From Yoonia litorea (lineage in GTDB: Bacteria; Pseudomonadota; Alphaproteobacteria; Rhodobacterales; Rhodobacteraceae): a DNA stretch of 64,000 nucleotides. This document shows, piece after piece, positions 7,926 through 18,806 of this stretch. Position numbers and translations under genes: made by a program. The notes under the pieces were generated by a model. The model was not told the origin of the DNA and did not search any database. It was given only the letters and a program-made list of their open reading frames with translations. The number at the start of each line of letters is the position of its first letter. Position 1 is the first letter of the stretch. The DNA lies in NCBI RefSeq assembly GCF_900114675.1, contig NZ_FOZM01000002.1, positions 496,001 through 560,000 of the forward strand. The letters run 5' to 3'.

Positions 7926-9461
7926 ATGGCGATCCAAGCGTCTGAAATTTCTGCGATCCTGAAGGACCAGATCAAGAACTTCGGTCAAGAAGCCGAAGTG
8001 GCCGAAGTTGGCCGCGTACTGAGCGTCGGCGACGGTATCGCGCGCGTATACGGCCTCGACAATGTGCAGGCTGGTGAAATGGTCGAATTCCCCGGCGGTA
8101 TCCGCGGGATGGCTCTGAACCTCGAAGCTGACAACGTTGGTGTTGTTATCTTTGGTTCTGACCGTGACATTAAAGAAGGCGACACCGTCAAGCGCACCAA
8201 GTCCATCGTGGACGTGCCTGTTGGTGACGAACTGCTGGGTCGCGTTGTCGACGGTCTGGGCAACCCGCTTGATGGCAAGGGTCCAATCAACGCTTCACAG
8301 CGCGCTGTCGCTGACTCAAAGGCGCCGGGCATCATCCCGCGTAAGTCGGTTCACGAACCAATGGCGACAGGCCTGAAGTCGGTTGACGCGATGATCCCGA
8401 TTGGCCGCGGCCAGCGCGAGCTGATCATTGGAGACCGCCAGACGGGTAAGACAGCCGTTGCTCTGGACACGATGCTGAACCAGAAGTCCTATAACGACGC
8501 TGCTGAAAAAGAATATGACAAGCTTTACTGTGTTTACGTTGCTGTTGGTCAGAAGCGTTCGACAGTTGCACAGCTTGTGAAGAAGCTCGAAGAATCCGGC
8601 GCGATTGAATATTCCATCGTTGTGGCTGCGACCGCGTCCGATCCAGCGCCGATGCAGTTCCTTGCACCATACGCTGCGACCGCAATGGCAGAGCATTTCC
8701 GTGACAATGGCCGCCACGCGCTGATCATTTACGATGATCTTTCCAAACAGGCTGTGTCCTACCGTCAGATGTCACTGCTGCTCCGCCGCCCACCAGGCCG
8801 CGAAGCATACCCAGGTGACGTTTTCTATCTTCACTCCCGCCTGCTGGAGCGTTCCGCAAAGCTGAACGAAGATAACGGTGCGGGCTCGCTGACAGCGCTG
8901 CCAATCATCGAAACACAAGGTGGTGACGTTTCTGCGTTTATTCCGACCAACGTGATCTCGATCACCGACGGCCAGATTTTCCTTGAAACAGAACTCTTCT
9001 ACCAAGGTATCCGTCCTGCGGTGAACACCGGTCTGTCCGTTTCCCGCGTTGGTTCGTCTGCCCAGACAAATGCGATGAAGTCGGTCGCCGGTCCGGTGAA
9101 GCTGGAACTGGCACAGTACCGCGAAATGGCAGCGTTTGCGCAGTTCGGTTCCGACCTCGACGCCGCAACACAGCAGCTGCTGAACCGTGGCGCACGTCTG
9201 ACAGAGCTGATGAAGCAGCCTCAGTATTCCCCGCTGACAAACGCAGAGATCGTTTGCGTGATCTACGCAGGCACCAACGGTTTCCTCGACAAGATTGCGG
9301 TGAAGGATGTCGGTCGTTTTGAGGCAGGCTTGCTGAAGCACATGCGCACAAACGCAAAAGACGTGCTGGACTTCATCACCAAAGAAGATCCGAAGATCAA
9401 AGGTGAGGCTGAAGAGAAAGTCAAAGCGGCTATCGAAGCATTCGCCAAAGACTTCGCCTAA
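7926..9461 (+). CDS. atpA: F1 ATP synthase alpha subunit
   Basis: 511 residues, full family length. The Walker A loop GDRQTGKT is at 169-176 and the Walker B region is [12 protein letters not shown]. The signature [17 protein letters not shown] lies near 350-370. It is the non-catalytic nucleotide-binding subunit of the alpha3beta3 hexamer on the cytoplasmic face of the membrane. It begins directly after the atpH stop; atpG follows after 26 bases. Confidence 0.99.
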   Translation: MAIQASEISAILKDQIKNFGQEAEVAEVGRVLSVGDGIARVYGLDNVQAGEMVEFPGGIRGMALNLEADNVGVVIFGSDRDIKEGDTVKRTKSIVDVPVGDELLGRVVDGLGNPLDGKGPINASQRAVADSKAPGIIPRKSVHEPMATGLKSVDAMIPIGRGQRELIIGDRQTGKTAVALDTMLNQKSYNDAAEKEYDKLYCVYVAVGQKRSTVAQLVKKLEESGAIEYSIVVAATASDPAPMQFLAPYAATAMAEHFRDNGRHALIIYDDLSKQAVSYRQMSLLLRRPPGREAYPGDVFYLHSRLLERSAKLNEDNGAGSLTALPIIETQGGDVSAFIPTNVISITDGQIFLETELFYQGIRPAVNTGLSVSRVGSSAQTNAMKSVAGPVKLELAQYREMAAFAQFGSDLDAATQQLLNRGARLTELMKQPQYSPLTNAEIVCVIYAGTNGFLDKIAVKDVGRFEAGLLKHMRTNAKDVLDFITKEDPKIKGEAEEKVKAAIEAFAKDFA

Positions 9462-9487
9462 TTCTTTGAGACAAAGGAGACTTTGCT

Positions 9488-10360
9488 TTGCCTAGTCTTA
9501 AGGACCTGAAAAACAGGATCGAGTCGGTCAAATCGACCCGCAAGATCACGAAAGCCATGCAGATGGTCGCGGCAGCAAAACTGCGCCGCGCCCAGGATGC
9601 AGCCGAGGCCTCGCGCCCCTACACAGAGCGGTTCAACGCTGTGATGGCAGGGCTTGCGGCTTCTGTTGGCGGATCAGACAGCGCACCTAAATTGCTCGCC
9701 GGCACTGGCAGCGATCAGGTGCAACTTCTGGTCGTCATGACAGCAGAGCGCGGTCTCTGCGGCGGCTTTAACAGCAACATCGCCAAGCTGGCGCGGACCC
9801 ACGCTCAGAAACTGCTGAGCGAAGGTAAGACAGTGAAAATCCTCACGGTTGGCAAAAAGGGTCGCTCGGCCCTCAAGCGCGACCTTGGTGATCACTTCGT
9901 TGGCCACGTTGATCTTTCTGAAGTAAAACGTGTTGGTTACGCCAATGCCCAGGAGATCGCGAAAGACGTTCTGAGCCGCTTTGATGAAGGCGAATTCGAT
10001 GTCGCGACAATCTTCTATGCGCGGTTCGAAAACGTCGTAACTCAGCATCCGACAGCGCAGCAGATCATTCCTGCCAAGTTCGAGCAGGCTGAAGACGCTG
10101 AAGCCACGCTTTATGATTACGAACCAGGCGAAGAGGAAATCCTCGCTGACCTGCTTCCACGTGGTGTGGCAACGGCCATTTTCAGCGCGCTGCTGGAAAA
10201 TGCTGCATCCGAGCAGGGTGCACGCCAGTCCGCTATGGATAACGCAACACGCAACGCCGGTGAGATGATCGACAAGCTGACAATCGAGTTCAACCGCTCG
10301 CGTCAGGCTGTGATCACCAACGAGCTGATTGAAATCATTTCGGGCGCTGAAGCGCTCTAG
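9488..10360 (+). CDS. atpG: F1 ATP synthase gamma subunit
   Basis: 290 residues. The N terminus [20 protein letters not shown] is the family start, and the C-terminal [15 protein letters not shown] is the conserved rotor-shaft helix. Gamma is the central stalk that couples proton flow to rotation in the alpha3beta3 hexamer. The start is TTG at 9488 with AAGGAG eight bases upstream, an unusual start codon for a core ATP synthase gene and a possible way to hold down gamma relative to the three-copy alpha and beta. atpD starts 18 bases after its stop. Confidence 0.98.
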   Translation: MPSLKDLKNRIESVKSTRKITKAMQMVAAAKLRRAQDAAEASRPYTERFNAVMAGLAASVGGSDSAPKLLAGTGSDQVQLLVVMTAERGLCGGFNSNIAKLARTHAQKLLSEGKTVKILTVGKKGRSALKRDLGDHFVGHVDLSEVKRVGYANAQEIAKDVLSRFDEGEFDVATIFYARFENVVTQHPTAQQIIPAKFEQAEDAEATLYDYEPGEEEILADLLPRGVATAIFSALLENAASEQGARQSAMDNATRNAGEMIDKLTIEFNRSRQAVITNELIEIISGAEAL

Positions 10361-11803
<1,443 letters not shown>

Positions 11804-11825
11804 GTAAACCTGTAAGGAGCCTCCA

Positions 11826-12263
11826 ATGGCAAACCTACAATTCGATCTGGTCTCGCCCGAGCGCCGTTTGGCATCGGTCGAGGCGACCGAGGTTCAGATC
11901 CCCGGCGCTGACGGTGACATGACAGCTATGGCTGACCATGCACCGACGATCACGACGCTGCGCCCAGGCGTGCTTACCGTGGTTCACAGCGGTGGTTCTG
12001 ACTCCTACGTCGTTTCTGGCGGCTTCGCCGAGATCACAGCCAAAGGTGTTTCGGTTCTGGCGGAGCAAGCGCTTCCGCAGTCCGAGATGACACAGGAAAT
12101 CTTCGACCAGATGGTCGAGGACGCAAAGGCTGCCTACGGTCGTGCGCAAGAGACATTCAAGAACGAACCTGGACCAGTCGATGACGCAGCCAAGCTGCTG
12201 GCAGACATGGTCGCGGTTGGTGACCGGATTGGGATCCACCCGTCCAAGCAGGTCAACAACTGA
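11826..12263 (+). CDS. atpC: F1 ATP synthase epsilon subunit
   Basis: 145 residues. The N-terminal beta-sandwich includes [20 protein letters not shown] and [19 protein letters not shown], both typical of epsilon. The C-terminal region is helical but shorter and more acidic than in enterobacteria, as usual in alphaproteobacteria, where inhibition is largely done by the zeta protein encoded elsewhere. Last gene of the operon, closed by a strong terminator 10 bases downstream. Confidence 0.96.
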   Translation: MANLQFDLVSPERRLASVEATEVQIPGADGDMTAMADHAPTITTLRPGVLTVVHSGGSDSYVVSGGFAEITAKGVSVLAEQALPQSEMTQEIFDQMVEDAKAAYGRAQETFKNEPGPVDDAAKLLADMVAVGDRIGIHPSKQVNN

Positions 12264-12272
12264 TCACAAGAC

Positions 12273-12302
12273 AAGGGCCGGTGAGAACCGGCCCTTTCTT
12301 TT
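12273..12302. terminator. Strong bidirectional terminator after atpC
   Basis: A perfect 10-base stem (AAGGGCCGGT / ACCGGCCCTT) with loop GAGA is followed by TCTTTTC on the plus strand. It lies between the convergent atpC and the lipoprotein gene and can serve both. Confidence 0.9.
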
Positions 12303-12311
12303 CGCATGTTG

Positions 12312-13379
12312 TCACTGTGACAATGCGCTGATCGTCCCGACACCAATAATTCCGGTATTGCCGTCCACCGTGGTGATCATGCTGCCGTCCAGGCCAGTGT
12401 TTGTGCCGCGGACACGTAGCCCTTCTGCATTGGCACCGTAGAGGCTGCCCACCAGCGTTCCATCGACTGTGAACACATTCAGACCACTGTCTAACGCACC
12501 ATCAATATCGAGCTTAACGGCCGCGTTTCCCCACAGACCTTCGCTGATACTGCCATTTGTGATCAGGATCGTCCCGTCGTAGTTGACGACCTGCTGGATC
12601 AGGTTCTCGTCTGCGGTGACGCCCATGAAGCCTGTGGCAGACCCGTCAATGGATAAGTCCTCAAGCTTCAGTACCAAGGTGGCTGGGGCGGCAACATTCG
12701 CACTCGCAATCCCGTCGCCCACCAACAGTTCCATGTAGCCGGCATAGGTCAGTGTTCCGATTGCAGGAAGGTTATCATGCGCGGTCTGCCCACCTGCGAC
12801 AGAGGCGGGGCCCATTGCGGTGACATCAGACTGAAACGTTGTTTCATAGAACTGGCGTTCTTCGGAAGTCGCGAGGAACAGTGCAGAGGCCGGTATCGTC
12901 ACCACACCGCCGGTACCGGGATCAGTGCCGCCATCACCTGAGTCATCGCCATCAGTGGTTCCGCCACCCGTGTCGTCTGTTGTGCCACCGCCCCCTGTTC
13001 CACCGGCTGTCCCACCCCCGTCATTCGCCGTGGTGCCGCCTCCGGCCGTGTTGCCGCCATCGCTTGTACTGCCGCCGCTGTCAGTGGCCCCGCCGCCATC
13101 GGTTGTTCCACCATTGCCGCTGTCAGAAGTGTTGCCGCCTGTGGTGCCCCCGCTACTGTCACTTCCACCTGATCCGCCAGTCGATCCATCCCCGCCGTTG
13201 CCTGTGTCAGGCGTTGAGCCGTCCGTCCCATCGTCCGGGTTCTGAGTGCTGCCTCCGCCTCCAGCACCGCTCGCACCGCCGGTGCCTTCAGAGTTTGCGC
13301 CCGAGCCGCCGCTCTCGCAGGCAGATAGGATCGAAATGCAGGAGACGAGGGTAAAAATTGAAATGAAACGCACAGCCAT
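12312..13379 (-). CDS. Surface lipoprotein with low-complexity linker and TbpB-like barrel domain
   Basis: 355 residues. A lipoprotein signal ends with the lipobox LSAC (Cys21). Residues about 22-165 are almost only Gly, Ser, Thr, Asp and Asn, a flexible linker. The C-terminal 190 residues form a beta-rich domain with TLTYAGYMELLVGD, GTILITNGSISEG and GTLVGSLYGANAEGLRV. The last motif resembles the beta-barrel domain of transferrin-binding protein B and related surface lipoproteins. The start has GAGGAG upstream on the minus strand. Ligand and export partner are unknown; no Slam-type translocon is in the window. The TbpB-like label is by motif resemblance. Confidence 0.75.
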   Translation of the reverse strand: MAVRFISIFTLVSCISILSACESGGSGANSEGTGGASGAGGGGSTQNPDDGTDGSTPDTGNGGDGSTGGSGGSDSSGGTTGGNTSDSGNGGTTDGGGATDSGGSTSDGGNTAGGGTTANDGGGTAGGTGGGGTTDDTGGGTTDGDDSGDGGTDPGTGGVVTIPASALFLATSEERQFYETTFQSDVTAMGPASVAGGQTAHDNLPAIGTLTYAGYMELLVGDGIASANVAAPATLVLKLEDLSIDGSATGFMGVTADENLIQQVVNYDGTILITNGSISEGLWGNAAVKLDIDGALDSGLNVFTVDGTLVGSLYGANAEGLRVRGTNTGLDGSMITTVDGNTGIIGVGTISALSQ

Positions 13380-13519
13380 TGCTTTTGCTCCTCACTTTGG
13401 CTTAACCAATTTGAAAGCAATTAGACTTATTTCTTTAATCAAACCTTAAAGCGCTGCAGAATCTGTTGGGACATATCTGACGAATTGAGCGCAAAGGGTA
13501 TTAGGGACACATTGGTGTC

Positions 13520-13867
13520 ATGCGTGAAGTAAAGAGTGGCGTTCTTGGTATAGATCACGGTGAGGCCGTGATGTTCTCCGACTTTGAGGATGACGGACAG
13601 ATGTGGCGCGGTGACGGGCCGCGGCAATCTCGCGAAGCAGTAAACTTCTCAGAGCGTTACAAGACACCGCCCCACGTGCAGGTGTCCATTTCCATGTGGG
13701 ATATCTCGAATAAGTCCAACATCCGCGCAGATGTTCAGGCTGAAAACATCACCGAGACTGGCTTTGAAATCGTCTTTCGAACATGGAGCGACACACGAGT
13801 TGCGCGGATCAGGGTTGCATGGACGGCGATCGGTGAGCTCCCGCATGAAGATGACTGGGAGCTCTAG
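13520..13867 (+). CDS. H-type lectin domain protein
   Basis: 115 residues, essentially a single domain. The pattern REAVNFSERYKTPPHVQVSI, then a central ADVQAENITETGFEIVFRTW, SDTRVARIRVAWTAIG, matches the H-type lectin (discoidin/snail agglutinin) fold, where a Trp-rich C-terminal strand contributes to sugar binding. There is no signal peptide, so it is either cytoplasmic or secreted by another route. It stands alone, 140 bases from the divergent lipoprotein gene. Sugar binding is inferred, not shown. Confidence 0.75.
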   Translation: MREVKSGVLGIDHGEAVMFSDFEDDGQMWRGDGPRQSREAVNFSERYKTPPHVQVSISMWDISNKSNIRADVQAENITETGFEIVFRTWSDTRVARIRVAWTAIGELPHEDDWEL

Positions 13868-14160
13868 TCAGCACCGGTCAAGAAGACGCTCGGCCAAATG
13901 AGCGACAAGCCTATCTTCGACTCAGGCTGATGCAGAACGAAGATCGCGTCTTATCGCGTCCCTTCATTTAGCGTTTAACTTGATTGTTCCCGCTTTGGCG
14001 AAAGAGATTCATTTCGTTTAAAATCGTTTCGTTGCAAATGCTGCAAAATCCCGAATTTACCAAAAAGCGCGCCTCTATTTTGAAATTTCGAGACTTCCGC
14101 CAGCCAAGAGCGTATCAATAAGGAAGAGTATTTTTATTTAATTAGTATGGCTGATTTATT
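13868..14160. other. AT-rich intergenic region
   Basis: Nearly 300 bases, clearly richer in A and T than its surroundings from about 13970 on. A small hairpin (CGCTC ... GAGCG, near 13890-13907) may end the lectin transcript. No gene is supported. A 12-codon frame starting ATG at 14147 overlaps the next gene but lacks a well-placed ribosome site. Confidence 0.5.
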
Positions 14161-14709
14161 ATGGTTATTAGCATCATCGAAGTAAGCAACCGCCGGGTCC
14201 AGCTTCTCAAATCCAAAGCCCTGAACAAGCTCAAAGAACAGCGCAAAACAACGCGATCTGTGATGCAAAGCTTTGAAGGTAGTAATGATCTGGGGACTGA
14301 CACCAAGTCTACCTACGATCACCTCAACACTTCAATGGTCGTCCTGAACGGGCTGAGAGATCATCTCACGCGCTATGACTGTCTGCCTCATTCTTGGGAT
14401 GAGCTTACGCTGGGATCGGAATTCGCGGAGGACGCGACGCCGCTTCTTCGGACGGGTGAGGATGGTGAGCTTTGGGTGGAGTTCTACGAATTTGAAAAGC
14501 CGAAAGATCTGATGATCTTCCTTGCTGGCGCAGCTGTGGCTGGACTTTATGAGCAGGCGCAGAAGCAGCCAGGGCGCCCTGCGCCGGCGCAGCCAAAGCC
14601 AGCTCAAAAGCCCAAAGCGGCCAGCAATGTCGACGGTGGGTTGATGGACATGATCCGCAACCGTATGCCCAACCGCGAGAACGTCCGCTACTCGCCACAG
14701 CGGGGGTAG
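14161..14709 (+). CDS. Unknown protein with basic N terminus and Pro/Ala/Lys linker
   Basis: 182 residues not recognised. The N-terminal 35 residues are basic and helical (NRRVQLLKSKALNKLKEQRK). The middle section LRDHLTRYDCLPHSWDELTLG leads into a compact acidic region ending in a short hydrophobic stretch FLAGAAVAGLYEQ. A Pro/Ala/Gln/Lys linker follows, then the tail GGLMDMIRNRMPNRENVR. No signal peptide or clear transmembrane helix. No Shine-Dalgarno sequence precedes the ATG at 14161, so the true start may differ. It is flanked by AT-rich DNA upstream and a hairpin downstream. Confidence 0.6.
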   Translation: MVISIIEVSNRRVQLLKSKALNKLKEQRKTTRSVMQSFEGSNDLGTDTKSTYDHLNTSMVVLNGLRDHLTRYDCLPHSWDELTLGSEFAEDATPLLRTGEDGELWVEFYEFEKPKDLMIFLAGAAVAGLYEQAQKQPGRPAPAQPKPAQKPKAASNVDGGLMDMIRNRMPNRENVRYSPQRG

Positions 14710-14720
14710 GGCTGCCTTGT

Positions 14721-14736
14721 GGGGTCTTCTGACCCC
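14721..14736 (+). terminator. Hairpin after the 182-residue gene
   Basis: GGGGTC and GACCCC with loop TTCT begin 11 bases after the stop codon. No T run follows. Confidence 0.5.
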
Positions 14737-14763
14737 GGGAACCAGTTACATCTAGCAATGCAA

Positions 14764-14788
14764 ACCACCCCGATTGCGTCGGGGTGGT
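14764..14788 (-). terminator. Terminator downstream of prs
   Basis: A perfect 10-base stem ACCACCCCGA / TCGGGGTGGT with a 5-base loop, 22 bases past the prs stop on the minus strand and followed there by TTTGCATT. Confidence 0.7.
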
Positions 14789-14810
14789 CAAATCTGATCT
14801 GCTGAAAAGG

Positions 14811-15830
14811 TTACTCTGCGGCGTAGAGGCCTTCGTAAATCGGGCCGAGCGTCTTGTGATCAAAGAGCGACGACACGGATGTGCCATTCCATGTATTCAG
14901 GATGGCCTGTGCAAACATTGGTGCCGTGGGCACGATGCGAATGTTCTTGCAGCCCTTCACCGCGTCTGTCGCCTGAATGGTATCGGTGATGACCAGCGAT
15001 TTCATCACGGATTTTGAAACCCGCTCAACAGCCGGTCCAGACAGGACACCGTGGGTGATGTAGGCGTGAGCTTCTTTCGCGCCGTTTTCGATCAGAACTT
15101 GCGCAGCCTTGCAGAGCGTCCCGGCCGTATCGACAATGTCGTCGACGATGACGCAAACCTTGTCCTTCACATCCCCGATCACGGTCATCTCGGCCACTTC
15201 ACCGGGCTTCCCGCGACGTTTGTCCACAATAGAAAGCGGCGCGCCAATCCGCTGGGCCAAATCACGTGCACGGGCCACGCCGCCCACGTCAGGCGATACG
15301 ACCATCACGTCGTCCATTTTGCCCCGGAAGTTGTGCATCGCATCCAGCGCGTAGATGGGGGAGGCGTAAAGGTTATCCACCGGAATATCGAAAAAACCCT
15401 GAATCTGCGTTGCGTGCAAATCCAGGGTTAATACGCGCTCGATACCAGCTTCGACGATCATGTTGGAAACAAGCTTTGCCGTGATTGGCGTGCGGGCTTT
15501 CGAGCGTCGGTCCTGGCGGGCATAGCCAAAGTAAGGGATCACTGCCGTAATCCGCGCAGCAGACGAGCGGCGCAGGGCGTCCGCGATGATGAGCAGTTCC
15601 ATCAGGTTGTCATTTGCCGGATTAGATGTGGGCTGAACGATAAACATGTCCTCGCCACGGACGTTTTCAAAAACCTCGACGAAAACCTCGCCATCGTTGA
15701 ACCGTTCAACCCGCGCATCGCAAAGGCCAACGTCCATTCCGCGGTGCATCGACATGCGTCGCGCGATTGCCTTGGCAAGTGGCTGGTTGGCGTTGCCGGC
15801 AATCAGCTTGGGTTCGTTGATGATGGGCAT
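14811..15830 (-). CDS. prs: Ribose-phosphate pyrophosphokinase (PRPP synthetase)
   Basis: 339 residues. It makes PRPP from ribose 5-phosphate and ATP for nucleotide, His and Trp synthesis. Seen are the flexible-loop region [20 protein letters not shown], the signature [35 protein letters not shown], and the PRPP-binding loop [12 protein letters not shown]. Length and motifs are normal for class I enzymes with a slightly extended N terminus. It is monocistronic, divergent from the HCCA isomerase-like gene. Confidence 0.97.
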   Translation of the reverse strand: MPIINEPKLIAGNANQPLAKAIARRMSMHRGMDVGLCDARVERFNDGEVFVEVFENVRGEDMFIVQPTSNPANDNLMELLIIADALRRSSAARITAVIPYFGYARQDRRSKARTPITAKLVSNMIVEAGIERVLTLDLHATQIQGFFDIPVDNLYASPIYALDAMHNFRGKMDDVMVVSPDVGGVARARDLAQRIGAPLSIVDKRRGKPGEVAEMTVIGDVKDKVCVIVDDIVDTAGTLCKAAQVLIENGAKEAHAYITHGVLSGPAVERVSKSVMKSLVITDTIQATDAVKGCKNIRIVPTAPMFAQAILNTWNGTSVSSLFDHKTLGPIYEGLYAAE

Positions 15831-15946
15831 GGAAAGGTCCTTTGGCAGAAGGCGTGATACACGGACGGCATCAGATTCGTGGCGTTGACACCGCGTAGCA
15901 CAAGCTTACCGTCTCGCAAAGAATGACCAGCCCTAAGGAGAGGCAA

Positions 15947-16543
15947 ATGCCGCATATTGATTACTACTTCGCGACGATCTCGCCATACACCTATCTAAGC
16001 GGCACACGTCCATCCGAAGTTGCCAAGAAGCATGGCGCAACGATCACCTACAAACCTTGCGACATCATGGGGCTGTTTTCACGGACAGGAGGCGTGCCGC
16101 CAAAAGACCGGCATCCCAACCGACAGGCCTATCGCCTGCAGGACATGGAGCGGCGGGCCAAGCTGCTCGGCAAACCACTCAACACCAAGCCGATGTTCTG
16201 GCCGACAAATAGTGCCCCGTCTGCCTATGCCATAATCGCTGCCCAGAATGCAGGCCACGACGTGTCCGAACTGGTCGCGACGATCGGTTCCGCCATCTGG
16301 GCAGAAGAAAAGGATATCAGTCAGGACGATGTGGTGCGTGCGGCGCTTGAGAAATGTGGTCTTGATCCTGCTCTGGCTGACAAGGACATGCTGACCAGCG
16401 CCGAAACCTTCGGCAAGAATCTGGAAGATGCGGTCAGCGCCGGTGTCTTTGGTGCGCCATTCTTCGTGGTTGATAGCGGACAGGTCTTCTGGGGCGAGGA
16501 CCGGATCGACGATCTGGATGCGCATCTGGCTGGCCGCATCTGA
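15947..16543 (+). CDS. 2-hydroxychromene-2-carboxylate isomerase-like DsbA-family protein
   Basis: 198 residues of the thioredoxin-fold HCCA isomerase / GST-kappa family. Seen are the N-terminal IDYYFATISPYTYL with the serine of the SPYTYL motif that binds glutathione, and the C-terminal GVFGAPFFVVDSGQVFWGEDR. In naphthalene degraders the enzyme isomerises 2-hydroxychromene-2-carboxylate with glutathione, but no aromatic pathway genes are nearby, so the substrate is unknown. The ATG at 15947 has TAAGGAGAG upstream; an in-frame ATG at 15923 is less likely. The next gene starts two bases after its stop. Confidence 0.88.
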   Translation: MPHIDYYFATISPYTYLSGTRPSEVAKKHGATITYKPCDIMGLFSRTGGVPPKDRHPNRQAYRLQDMERRAKLLGKPLNTKPMFWPTNSAPSAYAIIAAQNAGHDVSELVATIGSAIWAEEKDISQDDVVRAALEKCGLDPALADKDMLTSAETFGKNLEDAVSAGVFGAPFFVVDSGQVFWGEDRIDDLDAHLAGRI

Positions 16544-16544
16544 A

Positions 16545-17324
16545 GTGAATTCCCCAAAGGTACACCACGTCACGCTCGGCAGTGACGCGTCGCGGCTTTT
16601 CATCCATTGTATGCTGGCGCGGCATGAATTGCTCTTGCCGCTGGCCACAGCGCTGGGCGGTGGTAAGCTGATGGATCTGCCCGGCCACGGGCAAAGCCCC
16701 GATTGGGACGGGCGCACCCCCTATCAGGCGCTGGCGACACGGATGGCGGCAGCCTGCTGTGATGGGCCGACCCATGTGATTGGGCACTCTTTCGGGGCGA
16801 CCGTAGCTCTGCGCCTTGCGGTCGAGCGCCCCGATCTGGTCAACCGCCTTACCCTGATCGAGCCTGTCTTCTTTGCGGCAGCAAAAGGGACCACAGCGCA
16901 TGGCGACTACCTGCGCACGTTCCGGCCCTTTGTGATGGCCATGCTGCAAGGCGATGAAGCGCGCGCCGCCGAGATCTTCAACAGCGTCTGGAGCACATCC
17001 CGCTGGGACAGCATCCCGGCTGCGCAAAGGGCCTACCTAACAGAGCGCATCCACCTGATCGTCGCAACGGGCGCCGATCTGGAAGAGGATAGCGACGGCA
17101 TCACCTCGCCCGCGCGGCTGTCAGAGGTCAACGTGCCTGTGACCCTGATCCGGGGCGACCAGACACAACCGATTATCGCGGATATCCACGCAAGCCTCTG
17201 CGCGCGCCTGCCACATGCTGCCGATCACGTCGTCGCGGGGGCAGGGCACATGGTGCCGATCCGTGACCGGTTCATCCCAGAAATTGCGCGGATTATCCGC
17301 GCAGCAGAGACAGGAACTGGCTGA
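16545..17324 (+). CDS. Alpha/beta hydrolase
   Basis: 259 residues with a GTG start one base beyond the previous stop, implying coupled translation. The nucleophile elbow GHSFGA puts the serine at residue 82, the oxyanion-region motif DLPGHGQSPD lies at 44-53, and the histidine is in GAGHMVP near the C terminus. The order is that of a serine hydrolase with Ser-Asp-His triad. The substrate is unknown. The last 32 bases overlap the convergent threonine aldolase gene. Confidence 0.88.
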   Translation: MNSPKVHHVTLGSDASRLFIHCMLARHELLLPLATALGGGKLMDLPGHGQSPDWDGRTPYQALATRMAAACCDGPTHVIGHSFGATVALRLAVERPDLVNRLTLIEPVFFAAAKGTTAHGDYLRTFRPFVMAMLQGDEARAAEIFNSVWSTSRWDSIPAAQRAYLTERIHLIVATGADLEEDSDGITSPARLSEVNVPVTLIRGDQTQPIIADIHASLCARLPHAADHVVAGAGHMVPIRDRFIPEIARIIRAAETGTG

Positions 17325-18339
17325 CGGCCTCTTCGCTTGCCGACCAGTCGGTGACAAGACGCCCTGTCAGCGGTTCATCTGGGTCGCCTGTCTCAGGATC
17401 GCCGTTCATCACGTAATAAACCGCGCCCCCGTCCAGCATCCGTTTGTGCTCAGACCGTGGCATCTCGAAGAAGATGATATTGGCCTCTGAAGGGTAAAGC
17501 ATCCGTGCCCCGTTGTGCCCTGCCAGACCTTCGGCCAGTTGCGCACAACGCGCATTCGCCGCCCGCGCCATGTCCAGCCACAGCCCGTCTTTCAGATAGG
17601 CCTGCATCTGTGCCGAGAGATAGCGATGCTTGGACAACAGATGCCCACCACGTTTTCGCCGCAACTCGAATTCCCATGCCAGATCCGGATCAAAGATCAC
17701 ACAGGCCTCAACGCCGACTGCGCCGTTCTTGGTGCCGCCAAAGCTGACAGTGTCGATACCCGCTTTCCAAGTCATTTCAGCAGGCGTGCAATCAAGGGCC
17801 ATGAGTGCATTGGCAAAGCGCGCACCGTCGAGATGGGTCTTGATACCGAATTCTCGCGCGGTCGCAGTTAACGCGCGCAGCTCGTCCAATTGATAGATTG
17901 TTCCCTTCTCAGTCACCTGCGTGATCGACAGCGGCCCGCGCTGCGGACCATGCACACCCCGATTTTCTTCTGCCAGAATTTTCGTTTTGAGGTCGGCGGC
18001 GCTCATCTTGCCGTCCACAGTTCGTACCAGCGTCAGCTTCGCTCCTGTATAGAATTCCGGCGCGTTGCATTCGTCCTCATGGATATGGGCGCAGTCACTG
18101 CAAAAAATTGTCTGCCATGGCTGTGACATGGTGCCGAGCAGGATGGAATTGGCCGATGTGCCGTTGATCACCAGATAGACCGCTGCATCTGGCGCTTCGA
18201 AAATCTCACGAATGCTCTCACGCACCTCATCCATGATCGGATCAGCGCCATACCCCATGGCGTAGCCTTCGTTGGCTTTCACCAGCGCGTCCATCACCGA
18301 AGGATGGGCAGGTCCGGCGTTGTCAGAGGCAAAGAACAT
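17293..18339 (-). CDS. Low-specificity threonine aldolase-type PLP enzyme
   Basis: 348 residues, fold type I. Opening FFASDNAGPAHPSVMDAL, HIHEDECNAPEF in the middle, the Asp-containing THLDGARFANAL, and the PLP lysine K204 in SFGGTKNGAVG. The family cleaves L-threonine or L-allo-threonine to glycine and acetaldehyde. Its start codon overlaps the stop of the YcgN gene by one base, and the stop overlaps the end of the convergent hydrolase gene. Last member of a minus-strand run beginning at ppaC. Confidence 0.93.
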   Translation of the reverse strand: MFFASDNAGPAHPSVMDALVKANEGYAMGYGADPIMDEVRESIREIFEAPDAAVYLVINGTSANSILLGTMSQPWQTIFCSDCAHIHEDECNAPEFYTGAKLTLVRTVDGKMSAADLKTKILAEENRGVHGPQRGPLSITQVTEKGTIYQLDELRALTATAREFGIKTHLDGARFANALMALDCTPAEMTWKAGIDTVSFGGTKNGAVGVEACVIFDPDLAWEFELRRKRGGHLLSKHRYLSAQMQAYLKDGLWLDMARAANARCAQLAEGLAGHNGARMLYPSEANIIFFEMPRSEHKRMLDGGAVYYVMNGDPETGDPDEPLTGRLVTDWSASEEAVSQFLSLLRG

Positions 18340-18806
18340 TAAAGCGGCTCCTGAATAATAAAATCTTCCCAGTCGTCTTCGTCGACGTCAGTCTCGGAAA
18401 CGGTCATCCCGCGCATCGAGACGCCGGCCTCATGGACGGAGTTTGGATCGCCCGAGATCAGCGGATGCCAGTCATAAAGCGGGCGGCCCTCGTAGATCAG
18501 GCGATAGCCGCAGGTGCGCGGCAGCCAGTACATATGCTGCGCGATGGTCTCGGGCGTCATCACGATGCATTCGGGCACATATTTGTGGCGGTTCGCGTAA
18601 TTGCTGCAAAGGCAGGACTTGCCGTCGAGCAACCGGCAGGACACACGGGTCAGGGCAACGGTGCCTTCCTCGTCTTCCAGCTTGTTCAGGCAGCACTTGC
18701 CACAGCCGTCACAAAGCGCTTCCCACTCTGCACGGGTCAGATCGGCCATCGGTTTGGTTTCCCAAAACCGGTCCTTCAAACCCTCACGGGGGATTTCAGC
18801 GGACAT
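18339..18806 (-). CDS. YcgN/UPF0260 cysteine-cluster protein
   Basis: 155 residues. The N-terminal CDGCGKCCLNKL and the later SCRLLDGKSCLCSNYANR give at least six closely set cysteines, followed by CGYRLIYEGRPLYDWHPLISG, the family signature. The cysteine arrangement suggests a zinc or Fe-S cluster site, as in CxxCxxCC-type proteins, but the function is unknown. Its first 11 bases overlap the ribF 3' end and its stop overlaps the aldolase start. Confidence 0.93.
   Translation of the reverse strand: MSAEIPREGLKDRFWETKPMADLTRAEWEALCDGCGKCCLNKLEDEEGTVALTRVSCRLLDGKSCLCSNYANRHKYVPECIVMTPETIAQHMYWLPRTCGYRLIYEGRPLYDWHPLISGDPNSVHEAGVSMRGMTVSETDVDEDDWEDFIIQEPL

Noticed and set aside
12900..13340. Repeat-rich stretch that might be read as a CRISPR or minisatellite
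   Set aside because: The repeats are irregular Gly/Ser/Thr codons inside the lipoprotein linker; there are no equal spacers or palindromic repeats.
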